In this document: piece after piece, positions 1 through 11,630 of the stretch
Numbering within the stretch: position 1 is the stretch's first letter
Layout of the letters: each line of letters starts with the position of its first letter
Origin: Hyperoodon ampullatus
Lineage: Eukaryota; Chordata; Mammalia; Artiodactyla; Ziphiidae
NCBI GenBank assembly: GCA_949752795.1
Contig: OX457064.1
Coordinates: 38,870,368-38,934,367 of the forward strand
Direction: 5' to 3'
Length of the DNA stretch: 64,000 nt
The notes under the pieces: model-generated
What the model saw: only the letters and a program-made list of their open reading frames with translations
Database searches by the model: none
What the model was told of the DNA's origin: nothing
Made by a program: the position numbers and the translations under genes

Positions 1-555
1 TCAGAGAGACTTCCTGAATCTCTTTTGTAATCTTTAAAAATCTGTTATTAGGACATTGTTGATATTTTTTCTCATGCTATTTGAACCTCTGTCTTGTAAA
101 CTTTCATCAAAAGTCAACCATGTTTCCTCTGCATTCTCTCACTCACTCACTCATTTATTTCACCTCTGACTGGGAGGAACTCAATCTCATCTCACCATTT
201 TCCCTGCAGTCTCTCTCAGTAGCCCCACCATGCTTTTAAGAAGTTAGGAGAATAAGTAGATGACACTCTAAGTCTCTCAATTCAGTCCCAACTTGTCAGA
301 TCCAACCACAAACCATGTGTGTTAAGGCAGCGTTCAGTTTTAGTCACCTTCAGGAAGCAATTCTGAGAATTAGCACTGTATGGCTTAAGAAATGTTCATT
401 GTTTTTGATGCTTCAGTTAAGTGAGCCTCGGAACTGAAACTGAGTCATCTATAAAAATTCAGGTTTTGCAGCCAGGGTGCCACATCTGTCTCGTCTGTAC
501 CCTATTAGGCATTTCTCCTGCCACACTCCAGGTTACGTTCTCACCTATTGCTAAG
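1..555. other. Unassigned intergenic or intronic DNA
   Basis: Nothing recognisable as a gene or repeat family is seen here. Short ORFs in all frames are broken by frequent stops and no splice-bounded open frame stands out. Confidence 0.5.
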
Positions 556-715
556 ATACTCAGACTTTAATGTGCATAGAACCATCTGGGGGACTTGTTA
601 AAAGTAAAGATTCCTGAGCCCCACAGCTTAGGAACTGAATCATAGTCTCAGGGGTTGGGTCCAATCACTGGCTTAGAGCTCTGCAGACTATTTTCACACA
701 CACTAAGGTTTGAAA
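556..715 (+). mobile_element. MER5-type hAT MITE relic
   Basis: The stretch reads like a diverged MER5-family non-autonomous hAT element. It shows the phrases 'ctttaatgtgcata', 'ggacttgttaaaa' and 'gattcctgagccccac' in the family's usual order. It is old and partial, with no clean terminal repeats or 8-bp TSD. Family placement is from memory of the consensus. Confidence 0.6.
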
Positions 716-819
716 TCCAGACCTAGAGAGACAACTGCAGTGACCTCGTAATTTCCAATTGTGTCATTAATATTTCATCTAGTTGGCCTTAAATATCTCT
801 GCTAAAATAATCTTCTCAA

Positions 820-1300
820 AAATCTTCAATGGTTTCTTGCTGTCTAGTGAATTAGATAAAGCGTTGATCTGACTTTTAGCAATTTCTGAAAATGGAAATC
901 TAGCTAAAATTTTAACTTACTGTTCACTCAAAATCCACCCCAAATCTACACAGCATTACTTCAGGTCTCTTAAATATTCACTACTCTTTTCCACCTCTAG
1001 CTTTGTTCATTCTGTTCTCTCTTGTGAAATTCTTTTCAGTCCTTCAAGTCCATCCCAAATGCCCCCTCCTATTTAAAACTCAACCAGGTTACTGTATCAG
1101 ATAAAATCTTTCTCCTTCTTTTGAATTCCTCAAACCCTCTATACTTATGTTATGACATTGATTGTATTTTGCCTTATATTAACATTTACATTAAAATACA
1201 AACTGTTAAATTTGTACCTGTAATTCTCCCTCTAGATTATAAAATACTCAAGGTGAAATACTGTGTCTCTCCACAGTTGATATTCAATACGCATTCACCT
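820..1300 (+). mobile_element. L2 LINE 3' relic
   Basis: A diverged L2-like 3' region. It keeps 'cttcaatggtttcttgctgtct' as a weak match to the L2 phrase on editing a short 'cttcaatgg' core, then a 'ccttcaagtccatcccaaatg' like block and a 'tgtctctccacag' tail. No intact reading frame remains. It is ancient mammalian-wide material. Confidence 0.5.
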
Positions 1301-2274
1301 AGAAGGTGGAACAATTCATGATCTTTTAGTCCTTGATCTTAGAAATCACCTATGTGCTCTGTTGAGATCAAGGACTAAAGGTGTATCAATTGTTCTACAT
1401 CTCAGGTAAATATATATTGAGTATAAATTGTGCTTGGTAATTTACTCTTTTTTTATTCCACCAATCATCTCATCATCAGATATGTTGCCATTTATGGGAT
1501 GTTTACATTCCTACTTTTCTGATAAAACTTAAGTATTTGTAGGTACACTCTACTACAGATTTCTCCCTATGTTTTTTCATAAATGATGCTCCGAAATCTT
1601 TCTATAAAAGATTTGTGAAAGGAGGGAATGATAAAGGAGAGTGTTAAAAAGAAAAAAATCATGCTGAAAATCCTATAAACTTTATTAACAGCATGCTTCT
1701 TGATATAGTTTGAAAACCTGTATTCTTTAAAAAAAGGCATATAATTAGCTTTTCTTCTAATGAATTGGAGTGAAAAAAAAACCTCTTTTGTGTAAATGTT
1801 GAGTGAAAGTACTTTGGGAGTGGGTTTTCATTGTGGAGGAAAATAAAGGAGGTGACAATGAATTGGTGCCCAATGTGAAAGAGAAGGAGAGATTACAATA
1901 AAGAAAAAGGGAATGCATTAGAAATGGAAAGCAATAAGAAATAAATTGCGAAAATGAAGAGATCAATGTAAACCAGTGTTTACAGATGATTTTTTTTTGT
2001 TCTGCATTGTTACTTCAAATTATTCCCATGTACATTTCTCAAAATAACTAAGTTTTCTATCCTTAAATTTTCTGCATTTTCCTACAATCTTAATAAATCT
2101 TAACCATGACATGTAATTTGAAGAATTGAAAGCTTCAAGCGAAGTTTTAAAAAAGAGAGTAAGCGGTGAAACATTTAAAAATAAGAAATTGAAAAGGAAA
2201 ACAAGGTATACATTTAACTTACTATATAAACATACTTTAAGATAAAATTGAGCTTCAAAATACATTTGTAAAAT
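1301..2274. other. Unassigned DNA with a small hairpin
   Basis: No gene is seen. The only structure noted is an inverted repeat with 15-bp perfect arms at 1325-1339 and 1365-1379, separated by 25 nt. Confidence 0.45.
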
Positions 2275-2285
2275 ACTTATTAATG

Positions 2286-2506
2286 GGGCTTCCCTGGTGG
2301 CACAGTGGTTGAGAGTCCGCCTGCCGATGCAGGGGACACGGGTTCGTGCCCCGGTCTGGGAAGATCCCACATGCCGCGGAGCGGCTGGGTCCATGAGCCA
2401 TGGCCGCTGAGCCTGTGCATCCGGAGCCTGTGCTCCACAACAGGAGAGGCCACAGCAGTGAGAGGCCAGCACACTGCAAAAAAAAAAAAAACAAAAAACC
2501 CAAAAA
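2286..2506 (+). mobile_element. CHR-2 type tRNA-derived SINE
   Basis: A full-length cetartiodactyl/cetacean SINE beginning 'gggcttccctggtgg'. It has a tRNA-like head with a degenerate B box ('ggttcgtgcc'), a body reading 'gaagatcccacatgccgc', and an A-rich tail. The flanking TSD 'acttattaatg' is perfect at 2275-2285 and 2507-2517. Little decay suggests a fairly recent insertion. Several overlapping short ORFs lie within it and are not genes. Confidence 0.93.
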
Positions 2507-2584
2507 ACTTATTAATGAACATTTCTTTACACGAAGAGTGAATAGCTGTGGAGTTTGGGGAATAATGTCCCAACTTGGCACTGG

Positions 2585-3069
2585 GTACCTCATATAAATG
2601 AAATCACACAGTATTCGTCCTTCAGTGACTAGCTTATTTCACTTAGCATAATGTTCTCCACATTCATCTCTGTTGCCTCAAATGGCACAGTTTCCTCAGC
2701 TTTAAAGACTGAATAATACTGTATTGTATGTAATACCACCCTTTCTTTCCCATTCATCTATCAGTGTACACCAGTTGTTGTTTCCATATCTTGGCTACTG
2801 TGAATAGTACTGCAGTGAACCTGTGAGTGAAGATATCTCTTTGAGATCCTGATTTCAATTCACTTGGGTAAATATTCAAAAGTGGTATTGCTGGATCATA
2901 TGGTAGTTCTATTTTTAATTTTTTGAGGAATCTCCATACTGTTTCCATTGCTGCTGCACCATTTTATGCTCCTATCAACAGTACACAAGTGTTTCGATTT
3001 CTTCACAACCTCAACACATTTGTTACCCTTGGATTTTAAATAATAAAGCTAACATATGTGAGATGGTAT

Positions 3070-3101
<32 letters not shown>

Positions 3102-3620
3102 GTGGTACGTGGGCCTCTCCCGTTGCGGAGCACAGGCTCCAGATGTGCAGGTTTGGCGGCCATGGCTCATGGGCCCAGCCGCTCCACAGCATGTGGGATC
3201 TTCCCGGACCGGGGCATGAACCCCTGTCCCCTGCATTGGCAGGTGGACTCTCAACCACTGCGCCACCAGGGAAGCCCAGTATCTCATAGTTTTGATTTGA
3301 TTTCCCTTGATAATGGTGTTGAGCATCTTTTCATATACCTGTTGGCCATTTACCTATTGAAAGCCATTTGGTTTCTTCCTGTTTAAAAACTATGATTAAA
3401 GCTGCTATAATGATTCATGTACAGGCATTTGTGTACATAAAAGTTTTCATATAAGTTAGGTGAATGACTGCTCAATTCCTTTGCCCATTTTTATTATTAT
3501 TTTTTTTTGCTATTGAGCCATATGAGTTTCTTACATATTTTGGATATTAACCCTTTTTCAGATATATGGCTTGGAAATATTTTTTCTCCCATTTCACAGG
3601 TTATCTTTTCATTTTGTTGC
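2585..3620 (-). mobile_element. Old L1 3' end, antisense, interrupted by a SINE
   Basis: Read on the minus strand this is the L1 3' UTR followed by the ORF2 C-terminal region. A diagnostic stretch at 2750-2950 encodes a recognisable ORF2 segment (residues like [14 protein letters not shown]). The CHR-2 SINE at 3073-3278 splits it, and L1 sequence resumes after the SINE. It is 5'-truncated and lies head-on against the sense-oriented L1 that starts near 3625. Confidence 0.85.
3073..3278 (-). mobile_element. CHR-2 type SINE, antisense
   Basis: The element is inserted in the minus orientation, so its A tail appears as a long T run at 3073-3102. The SINE start appears at the right end as 'ccagggaagccc'. 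The TSD 'gtatctc' is seen at 3066-3072 and 3279-3285, and the surrounding L1 reads straight through it. With the plus-strand copy at 2286 it forms an inverted SINE pair about 570 bp apart. Confidence 0.92.
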
Positions 3621-3624
3621 TGGA

Positions 3625-3751
3625 TTAACATCAGTCTTTATCAAATTCTTCCCCAAAATTTAACAGCAAGAAAAACTTTTAAACTCATTTTATGAAGACA
3701 GCATTATCTGTAAAAAACCACGAGAAAGACATCACAAGAAAAGAAAATTAG
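3625..3751 (+). mobile_element. Old L1 ORF2 reverse transcriptase fragment (left part)
   Basis: The sequence matches the L1 ORF2 stretch just before the conserved ENYRPISL motif of the reverse transcriptase domain; 'aaactcattttatga' and 'cacaagaaaagaaaatta' are diagnostic. It stops where the younger L1 begins. The continuation of the same old L1 appears at 8826, after about 240 bp of expected RT sequence is missing. Confidence 0.65.
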
Positions 3752-3872
3752 GGGCCAAGAGTCTTGAGGAAAAGACATGCAAAAAGTCTCAACAATGAGA
3801 CAGCAGAAGCAAGAAGAACTACAATCCTGCAGCCTGTGGAATGAAAACCACATTCGCCAAAAAAAGGACAAA

Positions 3873-4772
3873 ATGAAAAGGCAGAGAACTATGTACCAGA
3901 AGAAGGAACAAACTGCCAGTAAAAGAACTAAATGAAGTGGAGATACGCAACATTCCAGAAAAAGAATTCAGAATAATGATAGTGAAGGCGATCTACGACC
4001 TTGGAAACAGAATGTAGGCAAAGATCGAGAAGATGCAAGAAATGTTTTAAAAATACCTAGAAGAATTAAAGAACAAACAAACAGAGATGAACAATACGAT
4101 AACTGCAATGAAAAATACACTAGAAGGAATCAATAGCAGAATAATTGAGGCAGAAGAACGGATAAGTGACCGGAAAGACAGAACAGTGGAAATCACTGCC
4201 GTGGAAAAGAATAAAGAAAAAAGAATGAAAAGAAATGAAGACAGCCTAAGAGACCTCTGGCACAACATTAAACACAACGACATTCACATTATAGGGGTCC
4301 CAGAAGAACAAGAGAGAGAGAAAGGACCTGAGAAAATATTTGAAGAGATTATAGATGAAAACTTCCCTAACATGGGAAAGGAAATAATCACCCAAGTCTG
4401 GGAAGCACAGAGAGTCCCAGGCAGGATAAACCCAAGGAGAAACACGCCAAGACACATAGTAATCAAATTGACAAAAATTAAAGACAAAGAAAAATTATTA
4501 AAAGCAATGAGGGAAAAATGAAAATAACATACAAGGGAACGTCCATAAGGTTAACAGATGATTTCTCAGCAGAAACTCTGCAAGCCAGAAGGGAGTGGCA
4601 CAATATACTTAAAGTGATGAAAGGAAAGAAACTACAACTAAGATTACTCTACCTGGAAATGATCTCATTCAGATTCGATGGAGAAATCAAAAGCCTTACA
4701 GACAAGCAAAAGCTAAGAGAATTCAGCACCACCAAACCAGCTCTACAACAAATGCTAAAGGAACTTCTCTAA
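3873..4772 (+). pseudogene. L1 ORF1 (nucleic-acid chaperone) pseudogene
   Basis: L1 ORF1 encodes the coiled-coil, RNA-binding ORF1p that coats L1 RNA. The ATG at 3873 fits the usual ORF1 start (MKRQR-type N-terminus) but the frame stops after about 20 codons. A long frame at 4087-4521 holds the coiled coil (heptad-like ITAMKNTLEGINSRIIEAEE) and the RNA-recognition region (IIGVPEE motif). A further shift near 4518 moves the C-terminal domain to the frame 4518-4772 (LQARREWHNILKVMK). At least two frameshifts separate the parts. No product is expected. Confidence 0.88.
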
Positions 4773-5688
4773 GTGGGAAACACAAGAGAAGAAAAGGATC
4801 TACAAAAACAAACCCAAAACAATTAAGAAAATGGTAATAAGAACATACATATCGATAATTACCTTAAAAGTGAATGGATTAAATGCTCTAACAAAAAGAC
4901 ACAGGCTGGCTGAATGGATACAAAAACAAGACCCGTATATATGTTGTCTACAAGACATCCACTTCAGACCTGGAGACACATACAGACTGAAAGTGAGGGG
5001 ATGGAAAACGATATTCCATGCAAATGGAAATCAAAAGAAAGCTGGAGTAGCAATACTCATATCAGATAAAATAGACTTTAAAATAAAGAATGTTATAAGA
5101 GACAAGGAAGGACACTACACTGTGATCAGGGATCAATCCAAGAAGAAGATTCAACAATTATAAATATATATGCACCCAACATAGGAGCACCTCAATACAT
5201 AAGGCAACTGCTAACAGCTATAAGAGAGGAAATTGACAGTAACACAATAGTGGGGGACTTTAACACCTCACTTACGCCAATGGACAGACCATCCAAAATG
5301 AAAATAAGAAAACAGGAGCTTTAAATGACACAACAGACCAGATAGATTTAATTGATACTTATAGGACATTCCACCCAAAAAGAGCAGATTACAACTTTCT
5401 TCTGAAGTGCACATGGAACATTCTCCAGGATAGATCACATCTTGGGTTATAAATCAATCCTCAGTAAATTTAAGAAAATTGAAATCATATCAAGCATTTT
5501 TTCTGACCATATTATGAGATTAGAAATAAACTGCAGGGGAAAAAATATAAAAAACACAAACACATGGAGGCTAAACAATACATTACTAGATAACCAAGAG
5601 ATCACTGAAGAAATCAAAGAGGAAATCAAAAAATATCTAGAAATAAATTACAACAAAAACACGATGATCAAAAACCTATGGGATGCAG

Positions 5689-5898
5689 CAGGGCTTCCAT
5701 GGTGGCACAGTGGTTGAGAGTCTAACTGCCGATGCAGGGGACACAGGTTCGTGCCCCGGTCCAGGAAGATCCCACATGCCACGGAGCAGCTAGGCCCGTG
5801 AGCCATGGCTGCTGAGCCTGCGCGTCTGGAGCCTGTGCTCTGCAACGGGAGAGGCCACAACAGTGAGAGGCCCACGTACCGCAAAAAAAGAAAAAAAA
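5689..5898 (+). mobile_element. CHR-2 type SINE inside L1 ORF2
   Basis: A full-length SINE starts with 'cagggcttccatggtgg' and ends in an A-rich tail. The 19-bp TSD 'aaaaacctatgggatgcag' is perfect at 5670-5688 and 5899-5917, and removing the SINE plus one TSD copy restores continuous L1 ORF2 sequence. The SINE is therefore younger than this L1 copy. Confidence 0.95.
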
Positions 5899-7548
5899 AA
5901 AAACCTATGGGATGCAGAAAAAGCAGTTCTAAGAGGGAAGTTTACAGCAATACAAGCCTACCTCAAGAAACAAGAAAAATCTCAAATAAACAATCTAGTC
6001 TCACACCTAAAGGAATTAGAGAAAGATGAACAAACAAAACCCAAAGTTAGTAGAAGGAAAGAAATCATAAAGATCATAGCAAAACTAAATTAAATAGAAA
6101 CAAAGAGAACAATAGCAAGGATGAATAAAACTAAAAGCTTGTTCTTTGAGAAGATAAATAAAACTGATAAACCATTAGCCAGATTCATCAAGAAAAAAAA
6201 GAGAAAAGACTCATATCAAAAGAATTAGAAATGAATAGGAGAAGTAACAACTGACACTACAGGAATATAAAGGGTCATGAGAGATTACTACAAGAAATTA
6301 TATGCCAATAAAATGGACAACCTGGAAGAAATGGACAAATTCTTAGGAAGGCATAACCTTCCAAGACTGAACCAGGAAGAAACAGAGAACATAAACAGAA
6401 AAACCACAAATAAGGAAATTGAAACTGTGATTAAAAATCTTCCAACAAACAAAAGTCCAGGGCCAGATGGCTTCACAGGTGAATTCTATCAAAAATTTAG
6501 AGAAGAGCTAACACCCATCCTTTTCAAATTGTTCCCAAAAACTGAAGAGGGAGGAACACTCTCAAACTCTTTCCACAAGGCCACCATCACCCTGATACCA
6601 AAACTAGACAAAGATACTACAAAAAAAGAAAATTACAGACCAATATCACTGATGAATATAATGCAAAAATCCTCAACAAAATACTAGAAAACAGAATCCA
6701 ACAACACATTAAAAGGATCATACACCATGATCAAGTGGGATTTATCCCAGCGATGCAAGTATTCTTCAATATATGCAAATCAATCAATATGATATACCAC
6801 ATTAACAAACTGAAGAATAAAACCCATATGATCATCTCAATAGATGCAGAAAAAGCTTTTGACAAAATTCAACCCCCATTTATGATAAAAATGCTCCAGA
6901 AAGTAGGCATAGAGGGAACCTACCTCAACATAATAAAGGCCATGTATGACAAACCCACAGCAAACATCATTCTCAATAGTGAAAAACTGAAAGCATTTCC
7001 TCCAAGATCAGGAACAAGACAAGGATGTCCACTCTTGCCACTATTATTCAACATCGTTTTGGAAGTCATAGCCTCGGCAATTAGAGAAGAAAAAAAATAA
7101 AAGGAATACAAATTAGGAAAGAAGAAGTAAAACTGTCACTGTTTGCAGATGACATGATACTATACATAGAGAATCCTAAAGATGCTACCAGAAAACTACT
7201 AGAGCTAATTAATGAATTTGGTAAAATAGCAGGATACAAAATTAATGCACAGAAATCTCTTGCATTCCTATACACTAACAACAGAAGATCAGAAAGAGAA
7301 ATTAAGGAAACACTCCCATTCACCATTGCAACAAAAAGAATAAAATACCTAGGAATAAACGCACCTAAGGAGGCAAAAAACCTGTATGCAGAAAACTATA
7401 AGACACTGATGAAAGAAATCAAAGATGACACAAACAGATGGAGAGATATATGATGTTCTTGGATTGGAAGAATCAATATTATGAAAATGACTATACTAAC
7501 CAAAGCAATCTACAGATTCAATGCAATCCCTTTCAAATTATTAATGGC

Positions 7549-7573
7549 TTTTTGTTTTGTTTTGTTTTGTTTA
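7549..7573 (+). repeat. (TTTTG)n microsatellite within L1 ORF2
   Basis: Four TTTTG-like units replace the T-rich stretch normally present at this place in ORF2, just before the segment encoding '[13 protein letters not shown]'. The repeat grew inside the L1 copy and alters the frame there. Confidence 0.85.
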
Positions 7574-8825
7574 CAGAATTAGAACAAAAAATCTTAAAAT
7601 TTGTATGGAGACACAGAAGACCCCGAATAGCCAAAGCAGTCTTGAGGGAAAAAAACGGAGCCAGAGGAATCAGACTCCTTTACTTCACACTATACTACAA
7701 AGCTATAGTCATCAAGACAGTATGGTACTGGCACAAAAACAGAAATATAAATCAATGGAACAGAATAGAAAGCCCAGAGATAAACCCATGCACCTATGGT
7801 TAACTAATCTATGACAAAGGAGGCAAGGATATACAATGGACAAAAGACAGTTTCTTCAATAAGTGGTGCTGGGACAACTGGACAGCTACATGTAAAAAAT
7901 AAACTCAAAATGCATTAGAGGCCAAAATGTAACAGGAGACACTATAAAACTCTTAGAGGAAAACATAGGAAGAACACTCTTTGACGTAAATCACAGCAAG
8001 ATCTTTTTTGACCCACCTCCTAGAGTAATAGAAATAAAAACAAAAATAAACAAATGGGACCTAATGAAACTTAAGAGCTTTTGCACAGCAAAGGAAACTA
8101 TAAACAAGGTGAAAAGACAACCCTCAGAATGGGAGAAAATATTTGTGAACAAAGCAATGGACAAAGGATTAGTCTCCAAAATATATAAACAGCTCATGCA
8201 GGTCAATATTAAAAAAACAAACAACCCAACCCAAAAATGGGCAGAAGACCTAAATAGACATTTCTCCAAAGAAGACATACAGATGGCCAAGAAGCACATG
8301 AAAAGCTGCTCAACATCATTGATTATTAGAGTTATGCAAATCAAAAGTACAATGAGGTATCTCCTCACACCTGTTAGAATGGGCATCATCAAAAAATCTA
8401 CCAACAAGAAATGCTGGAGAGGGTGTGGAGAAGAGGGAACCCTCTTGCACTGTTAGTGGGAATGTAAATTGATACAGCCACTATGGGGAACAGTATGGAG
8501 ATTCCTTAAAAAACTAAAAATAGAATTACCATATGACCCAGCAATCCCACTGCTGGGTATATACCCAGAGAAAACCATAATTGAAAAAGACACATGCACC
8601 CCAATGTTCATTGCAGCACTATTTATGATAGCCAGGTCATGGAAGCAACCTAAATGCCCATCGACAGATGAATGAATAAAGAAGTTGTGGTACATATATA
8701 CAATGGAATACTACTCAGCCGTAAATAGGAATTAAATTGGGTCATTTGTAGAGACGTGGATGGACCTAGAGACTGTCATACAGAGTGAAGTAAGACAGAA
8801 AGTGAAAAACACAGAAGTAGAAAAA

Positions 8826-11045
8826 CCATTTGACCCCTTCATGATAAAAAACTCAACGAACTAGGAATAAAAAGTATGTACCTCAGCATAAAAAAGGCCA
8901 TGTATGACAAGCCTACAGCTAACAGCATACTCAACAGTGAAGAGCTGAAAGCTTTCCTCTAAGATCATGAACAAGACAAGGTGCCCACTCTTGCTACTTC
9001 TTTTCAACATAGCACTGCGAGTCCTAGCCAGAACAATTAGGCAAGAAGTCAAAGCATCCAAATCAGAAAGGACTAGGTACAATTATTTCTGTCTGCAGAC
9101 GACATGATCCTCTATATAGGAAATCATAAGCTTGCACTAAAAAACTATTAGAATAAACAAGTTCAGTAAAGTTGTAAGATGCAAAATTAATATACACAGT
9201 TCTGTTGCATTTCTATTACCCTATTAATGAACTCTCAGAAGTAAATTAAGGAAACAATCCCATTTACAATCAAATCAAAAAGAATAAAATACCTAGAAAT
9301 AATTTAAGCAAGGAGGTGGGAGACCTGCACTATGAAACCTATAAGACACTGATGAAAGAAACTGAAATCAACCCAAATAAATGGAAACATAAACTGTATT
9401 CATGGATTGGAAAAATAAATGTTGTTAAAATATCCATACTACACAGAGGAATCTACAGATTCAATGCAATCCTTACCAAAATACCAGTAGCATTTTTTCA
9501 TAGAACTAGAACAAATAATCTTAAAGTTTGTATGGAACCACAAAAAAAATCCTAAATAGCCAAAACAATCTTGAGAAAGAATAACAAAGTTGGAGGTATC
9601 ATGCTTCTTGACTTCAAATCAAAACAGTGTGGTACTGGCTTAAAAACAGACACAGAGATCAATGGAGCAGAATAGAGTCCAGAAATAAACCTATGCACAT
9701 ATGGTCAATTATTCTATGACAAAAGAGGCAAGGGTATACAATGGGGAAAAGACAGTCTCTTCAGTAAGTGGTGTTGAAAAAACTGGACAGCAACATGCAA
9801 AAGAATCAAACTGCACTAATTTCTCACACCATATGTAAAAAATAAACTCAAAATGGATTAAAGACTTAAAAATAAGACCTGAAATCATAAAAATCCTAGA
9901 AGAAAACCAAGGTAGTAAGTTCTTTGACATGTCTTAGCAATGTGTTTTTGGATATATATCCTCAGGCAAGGGAAATAAAATCAAATATAAACAAATGTGA
10001 CATCAAACTAAAAAGTTTTGCACAGCAAAGGGAATCATCAAAAAAACAAAAATGCAGTCTACTGAATGGTAGAAGATATTTCCAAGTGATATGTCTGATA
10101 AGGTGTTAATATCTAAAATATTTAAGGAACTCATGTTACTCAATATTTAAAAAAAGATCCAATTAAAAAATGGGCAGAGGACCTAAATAAACGTTTTTCC
10201 AAAGATGACATACAGATGGCCAATAGGCACATGAAAAGATGCTCGACATCACTAATCATCTGCGTAATGCAAATCAAAACCACAAAGAGGTATCTCTTCA
10301 CACCTGTCAGAATGGCTATCCTCAAAAAGAGAACACATAACAAGTATTGGTGAAGGTATGAAAAGGGAACCTTAGTACGCTGTTGATGGAAAAGCAAATT
10401 GGTAAAGCTACTATGAAAAACAGCATAAAGTTTACTTGAAAAATTAAAAGTAGAACCTATGATCCAGCAATTCCACTCCTGGGTGTATATCTCAACAAAA
10501 TGAGAACACTAATTAGAAAGGATACATGCACTCTTCTGTTCATTGCAGCATTGTTTCCAATAGACAAGATATGGAAGCAACTTGAGTACCCACTGATGGA
10601 TGAATGGCTAAGAAGATGGGGTATATATATCCACAACATAATATTACTCAGCCATAAAAAAGGATAAAATCTTGCCATTTGTGACAATACAGATGGACCC
10701 ATAGAGTATTATGCTTAATGAATTAAGTCAGACAGAGAAAGACAAATACTGCATGATATCATTTATATGTAGAATCTAAAAACCAAAACAAACTAACAAA
10801 CAAAACTAGATAAATGAACCCAGATACAGAGAACAAACAGGTGGTTACTACAGGGGAGGGGTGTAAGAGGATGGGCAAAACAGGTGAAGGGAATTAAAAG
10901 GTACAAACTACCAGTTATAAAATAAAACACAGGGATGTAATGTACAGCACAGGTATGTAATCTATAAAAATATCAAAACGCTATGCTGTATACCTGAAAG
11001 TAATATAATATTGTAAGTCAACTGTTCTTAAATTAAAAAATAAAA
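8826..11045 (+). mobile_element. Old L1 ORF2 C-terminal half and 3' UTR (right part)
   Basis: Sequence resumes in the L1 RT domain ('cttcatgataaaaaac') and runs through a decayed catalytic motif (near 9095, 'gcagacgacatgatcc'), the thumb region and the C-terminal domain to a 3' UTR ending 'aaattaaaaaataaaa' at about 11045. It is more diverged than the younger L1 at 3752-8825. All frames are broken; the longest piece is 79 codons (9316-9555). It is probably the same old copy as the fragment at 3625-3751. Confidence 0.88.
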
Positions 11046-11222
11046 GTCATTCAAGAAGTTATGGAATCTCAAGATCAAATGCAGAATGTAACAAAAAAAA
11101 TCCAACAGTATTACAAATGGATTAAATGGCCTCACTAAACAGAGTTGGAAGAAAATGTGTTAACATAAGTAACTTGGGAAATAAATAAGATCACTAAGAT
11201 TAAAGTCAAAAGGAACTGTACA

Positions 11223-11630
11223 AGTGAAGTAAGTCAGAAAGGCAAATACCGTAAGCTAACACATATATATAGAATTTTTAAAAAAATGGTTCTGAAGAAC
11301 CTAGGGGCAGGACAGGAATAAAGATGCAGATGTAGAGAATGGACCTGAGGACATGGGGAGGGGGAAGGGTAAGCTGGGATGAAGTGAGAGTGGCATGGAC
11401 ATATATACACTACCAGATGTAAAATAGATAGCTAGTGGGAAGCAGCCACATAGCACAGGGAGATCAGCTCGGTGCTTTTGACCACCTAGAGGGGTGGGAT
11501 AGGGAGGGTGGGAGGGAGACACAAGAGGGAGGAGATATGGGGATATATGTATAGCTGATTCACTTTGTTATACAGAAGAAACTAACACACCATTGTAAAG
11601 CAATTATACGGCAATAAAGACGTTAAAAAA
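11223..11630 (+). mobile_element. 5'-truncated L1 tail with TSD
   Basis: The 3' end of an artiodactyl-type L1 starts at the end of ORF2 ('gtgaagtaagtcagaaagg') and finishes with 'gcaataaagacgtt' and an A run. The 14-bp TSD is aaaggaactgtaca at 11209-11222 and aaagcaactgtaca at 11631-11644, with one mismatch. This is an ordinary target-primed insertion. Confidence 0.88.

Larger units (their letters stand above)
4831..8815 (+). pseudogene. L1 ORF2 (endonuclease-reverse transcriptase) pseudogene
   Basis: ORF2 encodes an apurinic-type endonuclease, a reverse transcriptase (RT) and a C-terminal zinc-knuckle region used for target-primed reverse transcription. The endonuclease is at 4831-5163 and ends at a stop; its conserved LQETH motif reads LQDIH, so the catalytic glutamate is changed. 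RT parts are at 6277-6687 ([16 protein letters not shown]), 6735-7100 ([11 protein letters not shown]) and about 7135-7175 (FADD catalytic motif present). The C-terminal cysteine motif at 8408-8456 is cut by a stop. A SINE interrupts the frame at 5689. Confidence 0.92.
3752..8825 (+). mobile_element. Near-complete cetartiodactyl-type L1, lacking its 3' UTR
   Basis: This is the longest L1 in the window. It has a short piece of 5' leader, an ORF1 region (about 3873-4772), the ORF1-ORF2 spacer and most of ORF2 (4831 to about 8815). Both ORFs are broken by frameshifts and stops, so the copy cannot move on its own. A CHR-2 SINE sits in ORF2 at 5689-5898 and a TTTTG repeat has grown at 7549-7573. 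The copy stops near the ORF2 end without its 3' UTR or poly(A), and abuts an older L1. No TSD can be found. Confidence 0.92.

Noticed and set aside
2020..2597. Several overlapping ORFs of 65-150 codons on both strands
   Set aside because: They lie in the CHR-2 SINE at 2286-2506. The same frames recur in every SINE copy (3073, 5689, 53204, 55403) and are by-products of a GC-rich non-coding repeat.
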